From: Erythrocercus mccallii
Lineage: Eukaryota > Chordata > Aves > Passeriformes > Dicruridae
Reading direction: 5' to 3'
Assembly (NCBI GenBank): GCA_013397435.1
Contig: VZRG01000442.1
Location: 289,407 to 353,406 of the forward strand
Length of the DNA stretch: 64,000 nucleotides
Shown: positions 8,981-23,900 of the stretch, piece by piece
How the letters are laid out: every line of letters starts with the position of its first letter
Numbering within the stretch: position 1 is the stretch's first letter
Notes under the pieces: model-generated
The model's input: only the letters and a program-made list of their open reading frames with translations
The model's database searches: none
What the model was told of the DNA's origin: nothing
Position numbers and translations under genes: made by a program

Positions 8981-11900
8981 TCTGTTCCATCTTTGTAGCC
9001 ATTTTTAAAAACAGGCAGGTCCTTCATACATCTTTGCATACTTCTAGCTCTTACTTAATATACACAGTTGATCACTGTGCAAATACAGCTTCATTTTGCC
9101 CCCAGCCCTACCCTCGCAACATTTTCATTTGACAATCATATTAGCTAGATTTGAACAAACTAATTGAAACATCCATTTGTCAAAACAGCCTGATTCAGTC
9201 AGGAGAAATAGCTATTTACTGTTGTCAACAACAGATCAACCTGAGGCAAATAAAAAGTTTAATAAAAACTTAAGAAACTTAATAAACTTAATAAAAAGCA
9301 GTTAATGTTTGCAATGTAAACTGCAAAAATTTGATTTAGTGCTCTCCATGAAAACAGCAACTTGACCTTCCTACAGTGATCAGAAGTACATGTTCAAAAC
9401 TGAACAACATTTAAAAGAAATGGGAAAGCTGCTGTTATACCTCAAGACCACAGAAAACTCATTTTAAATACAGATATATCAAGGAATTAAACTGCTCAAA
9501 AAGTTGCTTTAACTACTTGTTTCCTGGGGTTTCTTAATTATAATATGAATGACCCCATGAAAGAACACTTCCAATAGGATGTTATTCCTTGGTTATTGTG
9601 AGGACTTCTCAGCTTCCTTCCTGCACTCTACAAGATCTCATGATTAAAGTTGGGTGGTTGACCTGGAAAATTCTGCTTCATGTGATAAGACATTAAATTT
9701 CAAAAAAGACACAATAGCTAAGCACACAAGCCTTCTTTCAAAAAAACACAAAGAACACAGAACTCTTTTTGAATAGGCTTTATTGCTGTATTAATAGTTG
9801 AAATGCAGAGCAGTCGAGGGAGCAAAGCTCTCTTTTCCTCATTTGAACTCACTCAACTGGCACAGGATTTCTTTCCCACTCTCCCAATCCCTTGTGTCCC
9901 TACAAATCAAGACCAAAACAGGACCCAGCTGTCTCAGCTTGTTGCTCATGCCCATTCAATTACATCTGGAAGGCGGAATATTTCCTGGCACAACTTTCCT
10001 TTGGGTACTCACTCATGTGAAAAAAACCTACAGATTGATCAGGTACACTCACCCACTGCTGGGTACTGGGCTTGTTAAATGTACTTCCTACCCTCTGAAG
10101 AGAGTGCTTAAGTAGTTACCACTTAATTAAGCGCTAGCAAATGAATTAGCATAAAAAAATGAACAACAAAGAAACCACAGTGATGATGCTGTCCTGGCCA
10201 CCAATGAGCATGAGGATCTTTCTGCACTCAAAATCCTGCAATCAGATTCTATAATCAAGATACAGATACTCCATTTGAGTATGCCAAGCTGGTGGTGCTA
10301 TCAGAGACTATACACACAAAGCAGTTGTGTTAAATTTGGGAATTCAGTGGAAAATATTTCTTAGAACTTCAAAAATGTTGTAATGTCTATGTTTGCTAGC
10401 TAGCCATCTGTCAGAGGATTTAAAAATATACAAATAAAAAATATCCACTCACACGTGCTCCAGAGTAGTCACAAAAATGTCATCCCTGTCTGTGAAAATA
10501 CAAGAGAATACTAGCCAAGACCTCAAGCTAAGCAACAGCAATATCTGAAAAATATTTCCAAACACAGAGTCATTCCAGTTATTCGAGTCAAAATAGAGGA
10601 CGAAAATTCCATCCTTAGCATTTTACTCCTATTTAGGCTGCTCTGAGTACTCACAAACAGAGTTGGGGATTACTCTTATAAACAGTTTTCGATTTATTTT
10701 TATTTTAGTCATTAACAAAAATTCTTGAAGGAGAAAAAAGATACACAAATTCTCCTCTCTTCTTGTTTCCATCAGCTGGTCAGATAAGTCTTCTAAGGCA
10801 CTACTCTTTGGCCTCTGGATTGTGGGCACTGCAAAAGTTCACGAGTAACTGAAAGAAACTCTTGGATATCACAAACTTAAATGTTCTGTACTAAAGTCCA
10901 CAGCTCCAGTAGAAATTCTTTGTGAGTCCAAAAAGTAGAAAATTACTATCAAAGAATATCAAATACTGTTCATATTATCCCTATAATTAAGTCTTCGAAA
11001 ACTCTAATGAGACATTCAATTTACTGTCATTACTTTAATATTCATTAAATGCAATGCCCCTGTTCAAATGCATGGCTTTGCAAAACACCAAAGGTTTCCT
11101 GTACACTCATTCAATGCTTTAACCTCACAATGCTTTGTTAATGCATATTGATAACAACGGCAGCACAGCAGAAAAACAATGCCACTCCTGACAACAGTGT
11201 AAGTATTTGATTCAATGTCTCCAGAGCTGATTCTCCTAGGGAAGCTGACTACAGACATTCCATCAACTATCTTTCTAAAGTGCTCAGATTCAAAACAAAA
11301 ATAATCCCAACAAAAACCAAACAAGTCAGGAAACCAAAATAATGAAGCCACAACGCTGTTTAAACTGTCTACAGCCTATCCACAGTAACTGATACCAGAC
11401 AAATACTATAATTGTATTGTAATAAACTACTACACACAATATTTTAGTCCTAAAAATTAAAACAAAACAAGAACATTTGAAATAAGTATGTTCAGAAATA
11501 TGTCCCTTCCAGACACATGCTGACATTAATGCACAATTATAGTTTAAATATCATCTGTATTAAAGAACATACCCCTTGCTTTCTTTGTCTAGTATCCACT
11601 TTCCTTTACAATTTCCTCTTTGAATACTGATTAGCTTTGTTAGCATGTATGCTAATGAGGATGTATGAACAAATAAAAGCTGCACAACACCAGGAATCCA
11701 GCTCAGGAGATTCAGCTTTGCACTGATCTGTCAGTATCACTTTTACAGGACTAGTAAAGCTCTACCTATGAGCTGTTCCAGCTACTTTAGAAGATCACTG
11801 ATACAGAATCCTATAACTCAGGATATAATTGATTCCCAAGCTGAAACCTCTCCTACTGCAATTTGCTCTGTAACACAACTCTCAATGTTGCTGTTAGGAT

Positions 11901-14900
11901 GCCTAAATGACCTTCAAGCAATATGAGCTGTGCATGGTGCCCATACCATTTGTTTGGTATAAATATGATTCTAACAAACTGAGACAAAATATGATTATTA
12001 CTAAAGGAAATCAGCATTAAGCACATTACACTGGGTATCTCATTTCAATTATACTTAGTACCTCAGCAACACGCCCCTTTAAAAGGCCTCAAGTAATGTA
12101 ATATTTGAAATTATAATTTATGTACATATAGCACCCAGTAAGAAGCAAAAATTATTCATTAGCTATGCAGCACACACCAAAAAAATCAAATTAGCTACAC
12201 AGCTCTTAGTAAATAACAGCTGCAGTCTTTTAAGAAATGGTCAGCTGGTGTTAAAATTAGAGATGAATGCTGCTCCTGCAGACCATAATGGGCATTACTC
12301 TTCAAAGGCTCCAAACACCAGCCATTGGATCAACAGAGAAATAGTCTTCAACAAGGACACCTAATAGTCACAAAAACAGTTCACTTTAGAAACTTGGCTA
12401 ACATTAGTACTGTATGGACAAGAAAGAAATGAAGTTCAGCAACTAGATCACCTTGTCAGTATTGCATGCTCAGTGCACTCATTCTTCAGCCAGTGTAAAA
12501 TGCATATCCATGTTCCAAACATGTATCTGACTATAAAATCCAGTTATCACTGAATGGGCTACAAAAGTTCACATAGTGATGAAGATTTTACAGCTATAGC
12601 AGAAGTCTGGAGATTTTACTTTCCTTAAAAATCCTATATGTTCTTAGTCATGTATCAAAGAAGGCCTCAGGACTTTAAAATTTGAGATAAACCTCAGAAA
12701 GTCATGTTTTACCTGAACACTGCTCTTGCAATTACTATGTATTACATAACTAAATAGCCCCAGTATCTGTGAACAACCCAATTTCTCATCGATAAAGCAT
12801 AAATTAATTAACACTAATTAGTACAAAATTATATTAATGTCAAACAAAAGGACAAAGTGCAAGAATGACAAGTTAATAGATTCCCAGAACACAGTACCTT
12901 TTCCACAAAGCAGAGAAACAAGGCAGGGGAGGAAAAAAAAATTAATAAAAAATGGCACAAGGTTATTAAACACAAAGGAACCATTCCCTGTCTCAGTACC
13001 TGTCTCAGAGTGGCAGGGCTACGCAAGACCCAAAAGAGAAACTTCTGCCTGCCTCTTGCCACTCTTCCTAAGGCTGTTCTCCTGGCCCCTAGATTTCGTA
13101 CCTCAGCAATGCCAGTGGGACAAATGACCTCCCAGCAGAGCCAGCGGGATGACTTAGCTGGTAGCTTTCACAGTACCTTAATTGGAACCCATACATAAAT
13201 GTAGTTGCACTGGCAGAATCAAGGACAAACAGCACAGCATCATGTTTTCAGAAGTGCTGGGTAGCCATTACTAACTAAGTGCTACAGCCTACAGCTTCTT
13301 CCAGGAAACAAAATATTTACAACCTCCAACCACCTTCACCTTGTATTTTAAATTCTGATTCAACTGATGACTGCAAACTAAAGACAATCCTTCCCTTGCT
13401 TTGCAAACATTGAAGTCATCTCATCAGACTGGAACATCTATAAGGAGAGCTGACAAGTTGCATTAGAGCAAAATCAAGTACAAAGTCTGTGTGAATGCAC
13501 ATTTATTTGCATAATAGACTGACATGAGTAAACAAAACCAAGTATTTCTGGAGGAAAGAGGTTTGGTTTTCTGAGTATCTCCCTACACAAGGACATGAAA
13601 GTGAATTATGTTTATGGAACGAAAAATGTTCAAACATGTAACAGTTGCAAAGCCTCAACATAGTGTTATTTCAAACAGACTTGGAATATCTGAGATGAAA
13701 GAAAGGATCACTGGGTAGATTTGTCAGTTCATGAATACTGCTCTTTTAACCTTCAAAGTAGTTATTGTCTATGATAACTTGGTAGAGAAAAATGCCATGC
13801 AGAATCCTATACCTTAAAAATTTTAAATGGCCAAAAATTCAGTTAAAAATATTCTAAAATAACACATTCTGAAAAGTGTTCTGAACTGTCTACTGTGTAT
13901 AATTGCTGCATGCTGCCAGTAAACAAGACTGACTCTCTCTGTTAGAGTATTAAAAATTAAGAGGGGAGAAGTAATTTTTGTTAAATATTGATATTTAGAT
14001 TGATATATTATTTTAGGCAGTGACAGTTCTTTTAAATGAAAACTTTCTCAGCAGTTCTCAGTAAGAAAAAATTATGTGCACACTACATGTATGTTTCTCT
14101 CAAACACCTTCCCTTTCCCTCTTCACAACTTGTTCATTCTACTTGATGCACAGTGTTGAACATTACAATACAAATTCCATTTTATATTGGTATTAAAATA
14201 ATTTGATATAATTTCTGTCAAGTATTGGCATCTTTGTAAGACCTTTAATATTCACCTGGTTTTCTGCTATATATCAATTTTATGTTTCCATTTCTAGAAT
14301 TCAGGCATTAAAATATATTACAATATAGATGTTGTATATCAAAAGGAACTGACTTCACAGCTAAAATGCTTGATCAACTATTTTTATACATATGCAAAAA
14401 CGTAGAAAACAAAATACCATAAGCACCTGGAACATTACAGTTTGATCTGATAATAACATTTTTCCACAAAATATTACTCTGAGTTTAGTAACAGCCTGAT
14501 CTTAAAGCTTTCTGAAGCTTTTCCAGTGGCCTTTATATCAGACATCAAAAACATAACAATAAAATTTTAAAAATATAACATGCACAACATATCAAGTAAT
14601 AAATCACAGAGAGAATTATTGGATTTTTCCATGTAGTGAGCACAGAAAAATCTCAATTTTTGCTGGGAACTAGGAGTTTAAAACATTTTTGATTGGTAGC
14701 AGAAATTTGTAGAACTGTGTCTTAAAATTTTAACCAAGATCAAGTACTAAAGCATGTAAATGGCTTTTTTAAACTATAAATATATATATATTTATCTGTG
14801 TGTATATATGTGTCTATATACACACCTACACACATACATATATGCATGAATAGAGTATATCTATAGTCACATAGAATTAGATGAATAATTGAATTCAATG

Positions 14901-17900
14901 AATTAAAATAAATACAACTTACAGATTCTGCAGGGGCTTAGTCACGTAATTTCATTAAGAGCTGTGTGTTGTATAATTAGGCACTACTTTCCTCCACAAG
15001 TCCTGGCACTACCTACAGATTTACACCAGTTAGAACAAATGTTTCCCACATGAACATGTCCTTCACCCAGCTGATTTTCAGAATTTATTTTCCAAGACAC
15101 TTAATTTGGAAAAACTAAAAAAAAAAGTTTTAAAAAAAAAATCAAAACATTAACACCACTAAATATTGCTTAATATTGGAAACATGCTTGATTCCACGTA
15201 ATCTCACATACTCTACCCCTTAGGGTAATATAAACAGAAAATGTTTCCTTCTGGAAATTAAAATTCTGCAGCCTTAGTTGATGCTGGTAAATCAGCTGAA
15301 GCCATGCTTTCAACAGAACAGATTCCATTGCCCTGAAGAAAGCAAGTTGCTCTCTCATTTGTAAGAAATATACTAAATTCCTTACTAATAATATACAGTT
15401 TACTATGTATCCTATATACATAGTGATTTACTAATTATTTGCATTGCTGCATCCCATACCACCAGCAGGCTTATACTCAATGCTAAGCCTAGAAGGAAAA
15501 TAAGCTGCTTGCTTGAAAAACACCTGTTCTTGCTCAATGTCTTAAAGCAGACTATTTCCACAAAATTATTGGACATTTTTAACCACCTTCCTATTTTTAG
15601 ACTAATCACACAAAAAAAATCACCATCTTTAAACAGAATGCTAAAGGACACATAGTATTCACAGCAGCTTGGAATAAACTTTCATTAAAAATCTTACACC
15701 TTTAGAAATTGCCACAGTGCAAATTTGTTGTGAGGAGAACTGTTCACACTGCCATAGTTTCATATTTTCTATAGCTTCACTTTTTCCATGTGTAAGCACT
15801 ATGTAGATGTACTTTTAAACCAGCATTATTTTCACACTGAGGTGTTTCTACTACTATAACTTGATCAGGTGAGTCAAGGTTCTACAGTACATGCATGAAC
15901 AATCAAAGCCAAAGGCAATTGTGTTTGAAAAAGAAATTTTCTTTCACCTTTCACTACTGCACTCACTTCATTTGCGTTTAGGCTAAAATTTAGCTTAAAA
16001 ACCAAGATGAAAAGTCTGCTTTAAAGCCACAGGGGGTGTTGCATGTCTTCAGCCCACTTATGAAGATCACACTATGAACTGAAAAACAAAAAGGTACATT
16101 TAACAGCTTTATTAATACATGAAGTCAACATGATCTCAGTCTCTTGATCCAAAATATTCTACTGTACCCTCAAAATACTTTATCCTAAAGAGTGCTGAAT
16201 AAAGTTTCTCATGATTTTAGGTACCTCCTGCTTATGCTCTTTTCCTCACAACTCCTCCCCATTCATAGCATGTATGTGAATAAACTTATTTTCAGATTGC
16301 TTGGATACAGTCTTCCAAACACTCACTCATGTAGTATATTGGAAGAGATTAGTAAATCTGGTTTAGGAATTTAACTCAAATCTCTCCCATGTATAGTCAA
16401 GAACAGTGCACTGTTTGCTCTGCCTGCTCTCCATGCCCACATCTATGGTTTATGAACATCTTCTGAAGAATTGCTACAGACACACACTCCGTCCTGCCAA
16501 GGAATGATTTCTTTTCCTTCCACCAGAGCTTTACTTCTACTCCTTTCAACCACTTCCACCCAACTTGCAACTGCTATGAGAAGAAAGGCATTTCCTCTTT
16601 GAATACAAATTAAGTGTTTAGACCTAACCCAATTTTAGTAATATCTCTGTTTCTGATATACATGTGAGGAAAAGAATTGCACAGCTTTGTATTTTCTCAT
16701 GCTGCTATGGGGTTTTAGTGCTGTAAAATTTTGGGGTGGGTCACAGCAACTAAAATGCATGAGAAATACAGTGCAGATATTAATTCTTGCTGTTCTAGGT
16801 GACAAAACACCTAATAAGGCCATTTCAAAAAGATGGTATAGATTGGAAGAAAGTGTTCTTGTTCAACATTCTTTCTCACTAACTAGTAAATCCTTAAATA
16901 ACCTTGAAGGAGAGAAGAAAGGAGGAGATTGGGAGAAGAGGTACTGTTCTGGAGTTTGGGCATTTCCACCCTCCCACACTCATATAGTGCTATTGCTTCT
17001 GTGTGCATTTGAAGAAATGGAACAATAAATTGCTTCAGTTTGAATACTGAGCCAGATCTCCAGCTGACATGAACCAGCTCAGTTTCATCCATTTCCAAGT
17101 CTCACAAGGTTCATGCTCAGTGATCTCCTTTAAAGCTCACTAGGGTCAAGGTAATTTTTGTTTGGGTTTCTTTTTGCTGAGTTACATTTAACTACTCCTG
17201 TGACTACACAGTATATTTTCTAATTAAATCAGGATAGTCTTAAAAATTCTCTGAAATACTTAACACAAAGAGCAGATAATTCTCCAAAGCTTTAAGCTAT
17301 GCTGGAGGACAGGAATTCATTTAGCTATTTTGTCACTTAGAACTGCATAGACTCAAACATAAATTTTTGCTCCTTCTCCCTTCCAACCTTTATTTTTCAC
17401 AGAACACTACATAAAAACACACTTTATCAAGTGCAATGTCAAAAAATATCCCTACTTGTTGCTGTGAAGCAAGTTCAAAGAAGAAATTTTCCCCAAAACC
17501 CCAAATCTAGACTACTCTTCTAGATAAATTTGATGGACACTCTGATGACCCAAGCAGGTTAGCACAGCCACCCACATTCCCACCTGTGGCCCAGACTTCT
17601 GAACCAAATAATTGGTCATCATAAATCCCTTTGCAATGAGCAGGCTTCTTCCCCAAATTTATTACTAATGACAACAAAAATTACTACATCACAGAATGCT
17701 CTTGATGCTTCAAGCAGGGAAGGAAATGAAGTGAATTCAGTCCACATTCTGCAAAGTCATTCTCAATCGTCTTTCAACTACTACTTTTTTCAACTTTACT
17801 GCTACTCATTCCATGGGACACTGCATGTAAGCGAGAGAGAGAATTACAGGAACAGGATTTAAATAAAAAGGAAACAAACTCCTATTAAATCAAATTCTCA

Positions 17901-20900
17901 CAAACTTCCATGCCTAGTATTGCTATCCCAGTTTGTCCCTGCTGGTGCTGCCTCCTTCCCCTCTTTGTTCAAGTCTCCACACAACTTCCCAGGAGATGCA
18001 GGTCCTGAGGGGGCTTTGGAGGTATATTCTAACAACCAATACTGAGGAACACTGCTGCAGCCATCTACATCTCATGCAACAGCGAGACACCAACGCCTGC
18101 ACCAGGTCCAGACCCAGGACAGTGACACAAAAGCACAGGTTCCCAGGCAGACTGGGTAGGCCTAGCTCCCAGACTGTACACATCCAGTGAGCACACAAAC
18201 ACAAGCTGTACTGGATTGGTAGTTGTTGCCCAGAACACAGGAGTTAAGGACTGCATGGATAGCAGTACTTTTGGGGTGCTCACCTCAGCACCTCCTGTCC
18301 CTTCTTCCTCATCCTGGCTGGTTTTCTAGTCATCCTTCCCTTCTGCCAGTCAGGCATGCCTCAGTCTGGAAATACCAACAGCTTGCCTCCTGTTTGCGAC
18401 AGTAATCCCCTTTCATAACGCCTGTCAGGTAAGGATAACATGGTAGGCACACTCCACTAGGAGAGGAGAGATGTTTTTGAAACATTTTATCCTTCCTTTG
18501 GCCTTTTATCTCAGGGATACATTTATTTCCCATGTTTATAAACTAACCAAGGCCTAACAGTAACTGCACGTGCAAGCAAGAAAGCAAACGCGTTCTGATG
18601 AAATCTGTCTTTCCCTAGTTTTATTTAACATGCTAATAAAGTCCTTTGAAGTAATTTCAAATGAAAAGGGGGGTGGAAGGGGAAATAATCTGCATTATAT
18701 CTGAAGACTCACCTTCATATTACTGCCATTTTTTTTTCAAGAGACTGACATCCAACAATGTTATTATTGTGCTTAAATGTCACAGAAGAGCAGGTCCCAA
18801 CTAAAAATTAATGAGGAACTCTTGGAAGTAAGGGCTTGAAAACAAAGTATAAACTACTCTTGACAAAGAATGAAAGTGCACACTTGTTTAAATCAATTTA
18901 AATGTGCTGTGTTCTCAGGATGATTACGCTTTCCTGACAGCCTTACCTCATACAAGCCTGAGGGCTTGTGCAACTGAACCAGCTCACTGCTCCAGCTCAA
19001 GGAACACCAAACAAGAAGTCCTACATGCCTTCATGCACCTCTTACCTTTTAAAGCCTCCAAATATAGCATATACTTCCCATATTTCTTTTTCTTTCACAT
19101 GTGTTAGCATTTGACACTTCACTTTCATTTTGTTTGAAGTGACCTACGCTGCCAAATTTTCACCCACTAATTCTCATCAGCAATATTATTTACTTTTAAT
19201 TTTTTTTTTCCAGAAGATGTCTCAGCTCAAAAAAAGTTACCCACTTTTCTCATACATTGCAAAGAGCATGACCTTTTTAAAGTCAAAGTCCAATGCAGTC
19301 CTAAATCAAAGACAGTATTATGCAAATACAAAGTTATTACCAAAAGCAAGCAGAGAACAAAACTGATTTCAGCCACAGGATTTCCTGTGGTTGTACTGTT
19401 ACTCTTCAGTCACATTATCAATTTAATGTGACTTCCTGTGACAAAGGAGGAAACCAAGAGGAATTTACCCATCTGTCAACCCATACTAAAAAAATTCAGC
19501 AAGTCTTGGTGACATCATAGGCCACAAATAATCCACGAGTTTCTACAAAGAACGCTTAGGTTTAGTGAAAGCGGAAAACCACAGAGATTAGAAGAACAAT
19601 TGTAGATGAGCAATGACTCTGTGCTAACACAGCAGCTGTACTTCATTTCTGCCAGAAGTGACTTTTGCAGGCCATGAGGTGTAACATCAGGTGCCTTTCA
19701 GTTTACGTGATTTGATTAATACATGTAGAATAAACAGAAATTATGTAATCTGTATGCTTGCAACCTGGAGATCTGATTTGATCTATACAAATAGTAAAGT
19801 AATACTAACTGGTATCAAATCAGCAGCATACATAAATCATCCATAAAAATATGCCCTTTATGGGTTCACTCAATAATTATGAAAACTGAGATTTCAAACT
19901 AAAGACAAATCAAGACCAATACACTGTATATCTTTTTCCTGTTCTCAATTACCATATAAGGTACCATGCAAAAATACAAGAGGCAGGAGGGAGGACAAAA
20001 CAGAATATGGAAGTATTTTCCAGTAATCCCATGTATTAGTATGCAACCTACACGGGGCTGCAAATAGGTATCTGAAAAGACCAAGTTGGAGACATTTTGA
20101 GTAGCTATAAGTATCTAAAACACAGCATAAAAGTAGTATTTATACACTGGGATACAAAAACTGTTGTGTTACCAAAACCTAATTTTAACAAAAATCAATG
20201 AACAAGCCTCTAGTGGAAATGTCTTTGGATTGACTCCTTCCACCTCTCCACACACTACTAGTCACTCAAACATCAGCACCATAATTTTTGGAACAATATT
20301 CCTACTATTGAACTAATGCTATTTACTGCCTTTCAGAAACAAGACCCCTGAAATAAACAGCAAATAAGCAATTTTGCTTACAGTAAATGAAGAGATAAAA
20401 AATAGTTCTGCCTCACCCAGTAAATCAGCCTAAACAGTCCCATTCAATTTCACCGCTCATTACCTGGAACAGACAGTTAAAGCCCATACCAGATGCACTC
20501 TTTGTACAAGATAACACTTCCAAGTGTACTTAAAAATCCCTGCTCAATTTCAACATGACATATGTGGTGTCTATGTACTTTCTTTTTTTCTTAATATGGA
20601 AACCATCTCCAGATTTGTTTACGATCTGTTGTATTAGTTATTACCCAGAGAAAATCCATTAGTACAGACAGGTGGAGTTTCCAAATGACAGGTACTGACT
20701 GCAGGTAAAGGGTTAAGAAAAGATAACATGTGAACATCATTTCTGGTCAGAAATTTATTTCTGTTAACCATGTAAAGACAATACTTGCACCTAATCTGTA
20801 GCACTGCCTTCAACAACATTCTTTTGAAAGAACATGGAACATCACAATGTATTTGTATAAAGTATACAATGTATTTTATCTAAACCCAGACTAGATGACA

Positions 20901-23900
20901 TTGATCTGGTAGGATGTTACAGTGCTCTGATTCACTAAAATTTGTTAACAGGCTCCAAAAGAAGCCCTTATCCAGCTTCCCTTTGGCAATAACCATAATA
21001 AGGTTAGGATACAATAAGGAACTTCAGAAAACAAAAGGCAGAAAAAACCCACTGAAAATCCCTCACTGGCAAGAAAATGTGCTGGATGACCTAATCCTAA
21101 TAGACTTTTGCCATTTCTAATTTCTACAATTCAAGGAAAATTAAAATGATGAGTGAAATCCCCATAACAACCAGAATTAAATATATTTTACCTACTGGTA
21201 AAGATTCTTTTGTATCATTTAAGTAAGGAAAGCATGCAGAACTTCACATCCTGTACTGGACTATTCTGTAAGTATCCTGCAAAACTCAAGTCCATGACAG
21301 CAGCCCATGTACATATCTAAACTACTATGTTCTCTTATCAACTTAGGTCTCACAGCAGGATGTCACCTAGCTACCATGAAAAATCAGTTTTGTACATTAA
21401 ATTCTGCTAAATGGAATACAGATTTCAGTTTGGATAAGACTGCAAGTATGTTGAGAAAGACAGGCCAGTGCCCTGAAACAATTTTCCTTGTTGCTCCCTT
21501 GTTATCCTCCCTGAATTCTCTACTACAGCTGTTTTCCTGTTTCAATCAAACCTCAAATTTATCGCTGTTTACCTTGTCCTTTTAGATCATTAAAAAGAGA
21601 AAGCACCTAAATCTCTTAATTTTTAATATTCTTTCTGGATAATAGCTATAAAATTTGCCATGATCCCAACTGAGAGCTTATCTTAGACCAGATTCAAAGA
21701 GCAGTAGGAGCCTAGACCGAGATTCAGGAATGCATGTGGCTAAGTACATCCTTACACTCAGAAAAGCACTTCATGATGTGAATAAAGGCAGCCACCGACT
21801 GATGCTCATTTACACCTTTCTTGAACCAATTTCTTTTAATTTATAACTTGGGACCTTTTCTTCCTCTTCCCTCTGACCACAAACCAAACCAATGCAGAAA
21901 AAAGCAGTCTCTTCATTTCTATCTGAAGATGGCTCTGTGCCAGAAACTACACTTGACAGCTGTTTCAGGCCACGGTATAGCTCTCACATTTTCAACGTCT
22001 AGTGTTGACAGGAATTACTTAAAAACAACTGTACCAGAAGAAATTGTTCTGCAGGCTAATCCTCAACAGGGTTTTTGTGAACACAGTAGTTGTCAGAGCA
22101 AGTGCTAATTTGTATTTCAAATGATACTAGTAAATACAGAAAACTCTTTTTTATAATTAACAATTCCAGAATACTTCTTTGTCTCTAAAGACCAGTGGTG
22201 AAAAGGTAAGTTTGGCTTTCTGAACATAAAAACTTTGCATCCATCATAAAGTGAGGATCACAAACTAGTGTACAAGTCTAGAAGCTTTTCACATCCATTT
22301 TCAGCATTTCCTCATTTAAAATAGATAAAGTTTAAAAGTCAATGACTGAGTAAAAGGAGGGAAGGAGGATTTTGTGGTTATTGTTGTTTTATAGTCTATG
22401 TACTTTGCTCCCAATGAAAAAAGACTAACTTCTACCACAATCACTGCAAGCTAATTTTGACTAATTTGTGGGCAAACCAGTAACAGAGCTCACATGCCAA
22501 AAATCATCCCTGAAGGGATTTAAATACAGTTGACATACTTCACAGAAAAACAGGAAATGGTCTGGTAGTTAATTAACACCTATCAGAACTATTCTTTGGT
22601 CTCAAATTGGTCACATGACAAAGTCCCTCACAGACCTGAAAAATAGAAACGTAATGGAAAATCCACATATACCATTGTAAGTTTTAAGTTACTTTTGTAC
22701 CACAAATACCAGGTTAGAAAAACTATGTCTGGGCAACAGTCAGGAAAAAAGTCTGACAAACATGCAAATAGTCCTAGAGTATGATTGGCTTAATGTTTCC
22801 TCTGCTGTTGCTGTTTATCAGCAGGACACCCGTAAAGGGAAGCAGAGGATGAAAATGGCTATGTACCTAATGACTGCTCAGATTCACAATCATCAGGTGC
22901 TGCTTGGGTCAGACAGAAGACAGCCCCTGAACACTACCAGTTGTACTGCTTGACACAAATCCAATCCATAGCAAAGCAGCCCTCCAGACGCTGACTCTGC
23001 CAGCAGCAGGGACCAGACAGGTGCATTTGAGAGTGTAACTGGATATAACAAACTGATCCAAGCATCAAAAGCTGGGGAAGCCTTGTCTCCAAGACTGCCC
23101 TGCGCCTGCAGGAATGGAGGTAACAGTGGCAGATTGTTTGAATATGCAGGTGGAGAAGGGACAGTGTTTGGTGACTATCAGCACTGGGTAAATCCCCCTT
23201 GCAGATAGGCTGTTTACCTCTTCTGAGGGAAGTACAGCAAAGAGAACAGAAGGGCACCAGGGCCTGGACTCAACACCAAACCTTTGTACTGGATAGATTT
23301 CAGATCAGTGTGGCAAAGTGAAGCCCATTCATAGCCCTAAAAATTAACTTTCATACTCTTACTCTGTCAAGCTGAAAGGAATGATGATAAACTTTAATCT
23401 TAATATATAATGAACTAAGACCTAAAGGCTCAAAGTTGATTCCACAACAGATAAACAATTTTCAACTAGAACTGTAAAGCATTATAAGGAGAGAGAGGGA
23501 AAAAAATCTTTCAGTTGCTTGAATTAGTAAGATATATTTTTGTTGTAATTCTACATCCAATTACAATTCCAGTTTTGCTGCACTGTGGGCCAAGAAACAG
23601 GGCTGTGGGGAAAGCAGATAATTTAACACCAGGTAATTTCAATGCTAGTCGCCTTGACCTACACTCTTCTACTTGCCTAATTATAAATTTACAAAGGGAT
23701 CGTTAATCCAGTGTAACAAAACCAACTTTAACCTGGATTCTTGACCACTCCTTACCATTTTCACCTATTAAGGAGCCTGTGTGGAGGGGTCAGGAGTGCT
23801 CGGACCCTCAGCAACAATGGTGGTGGCGCCTGAGGGGAAGTGTGCAATGGAAGGGCAAAACACAAATTCAGAGAGAAGTGAGGGGAAAAAAAGAGAGAGA

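Noticed and set aside
14775..14848. Possible CRISPR-like or satellite array
   Set aside because: It is a simple TA/TG/CA stretch without regular repeat-spacer structure.
17923..18283. Overlapping frames on both strands in a GC-richer patch
   Set aside because: Frames of 60-93 codons overlap on both strands with Cys/Leu/Ser-rich, non-conserved-looking products and no splice context.
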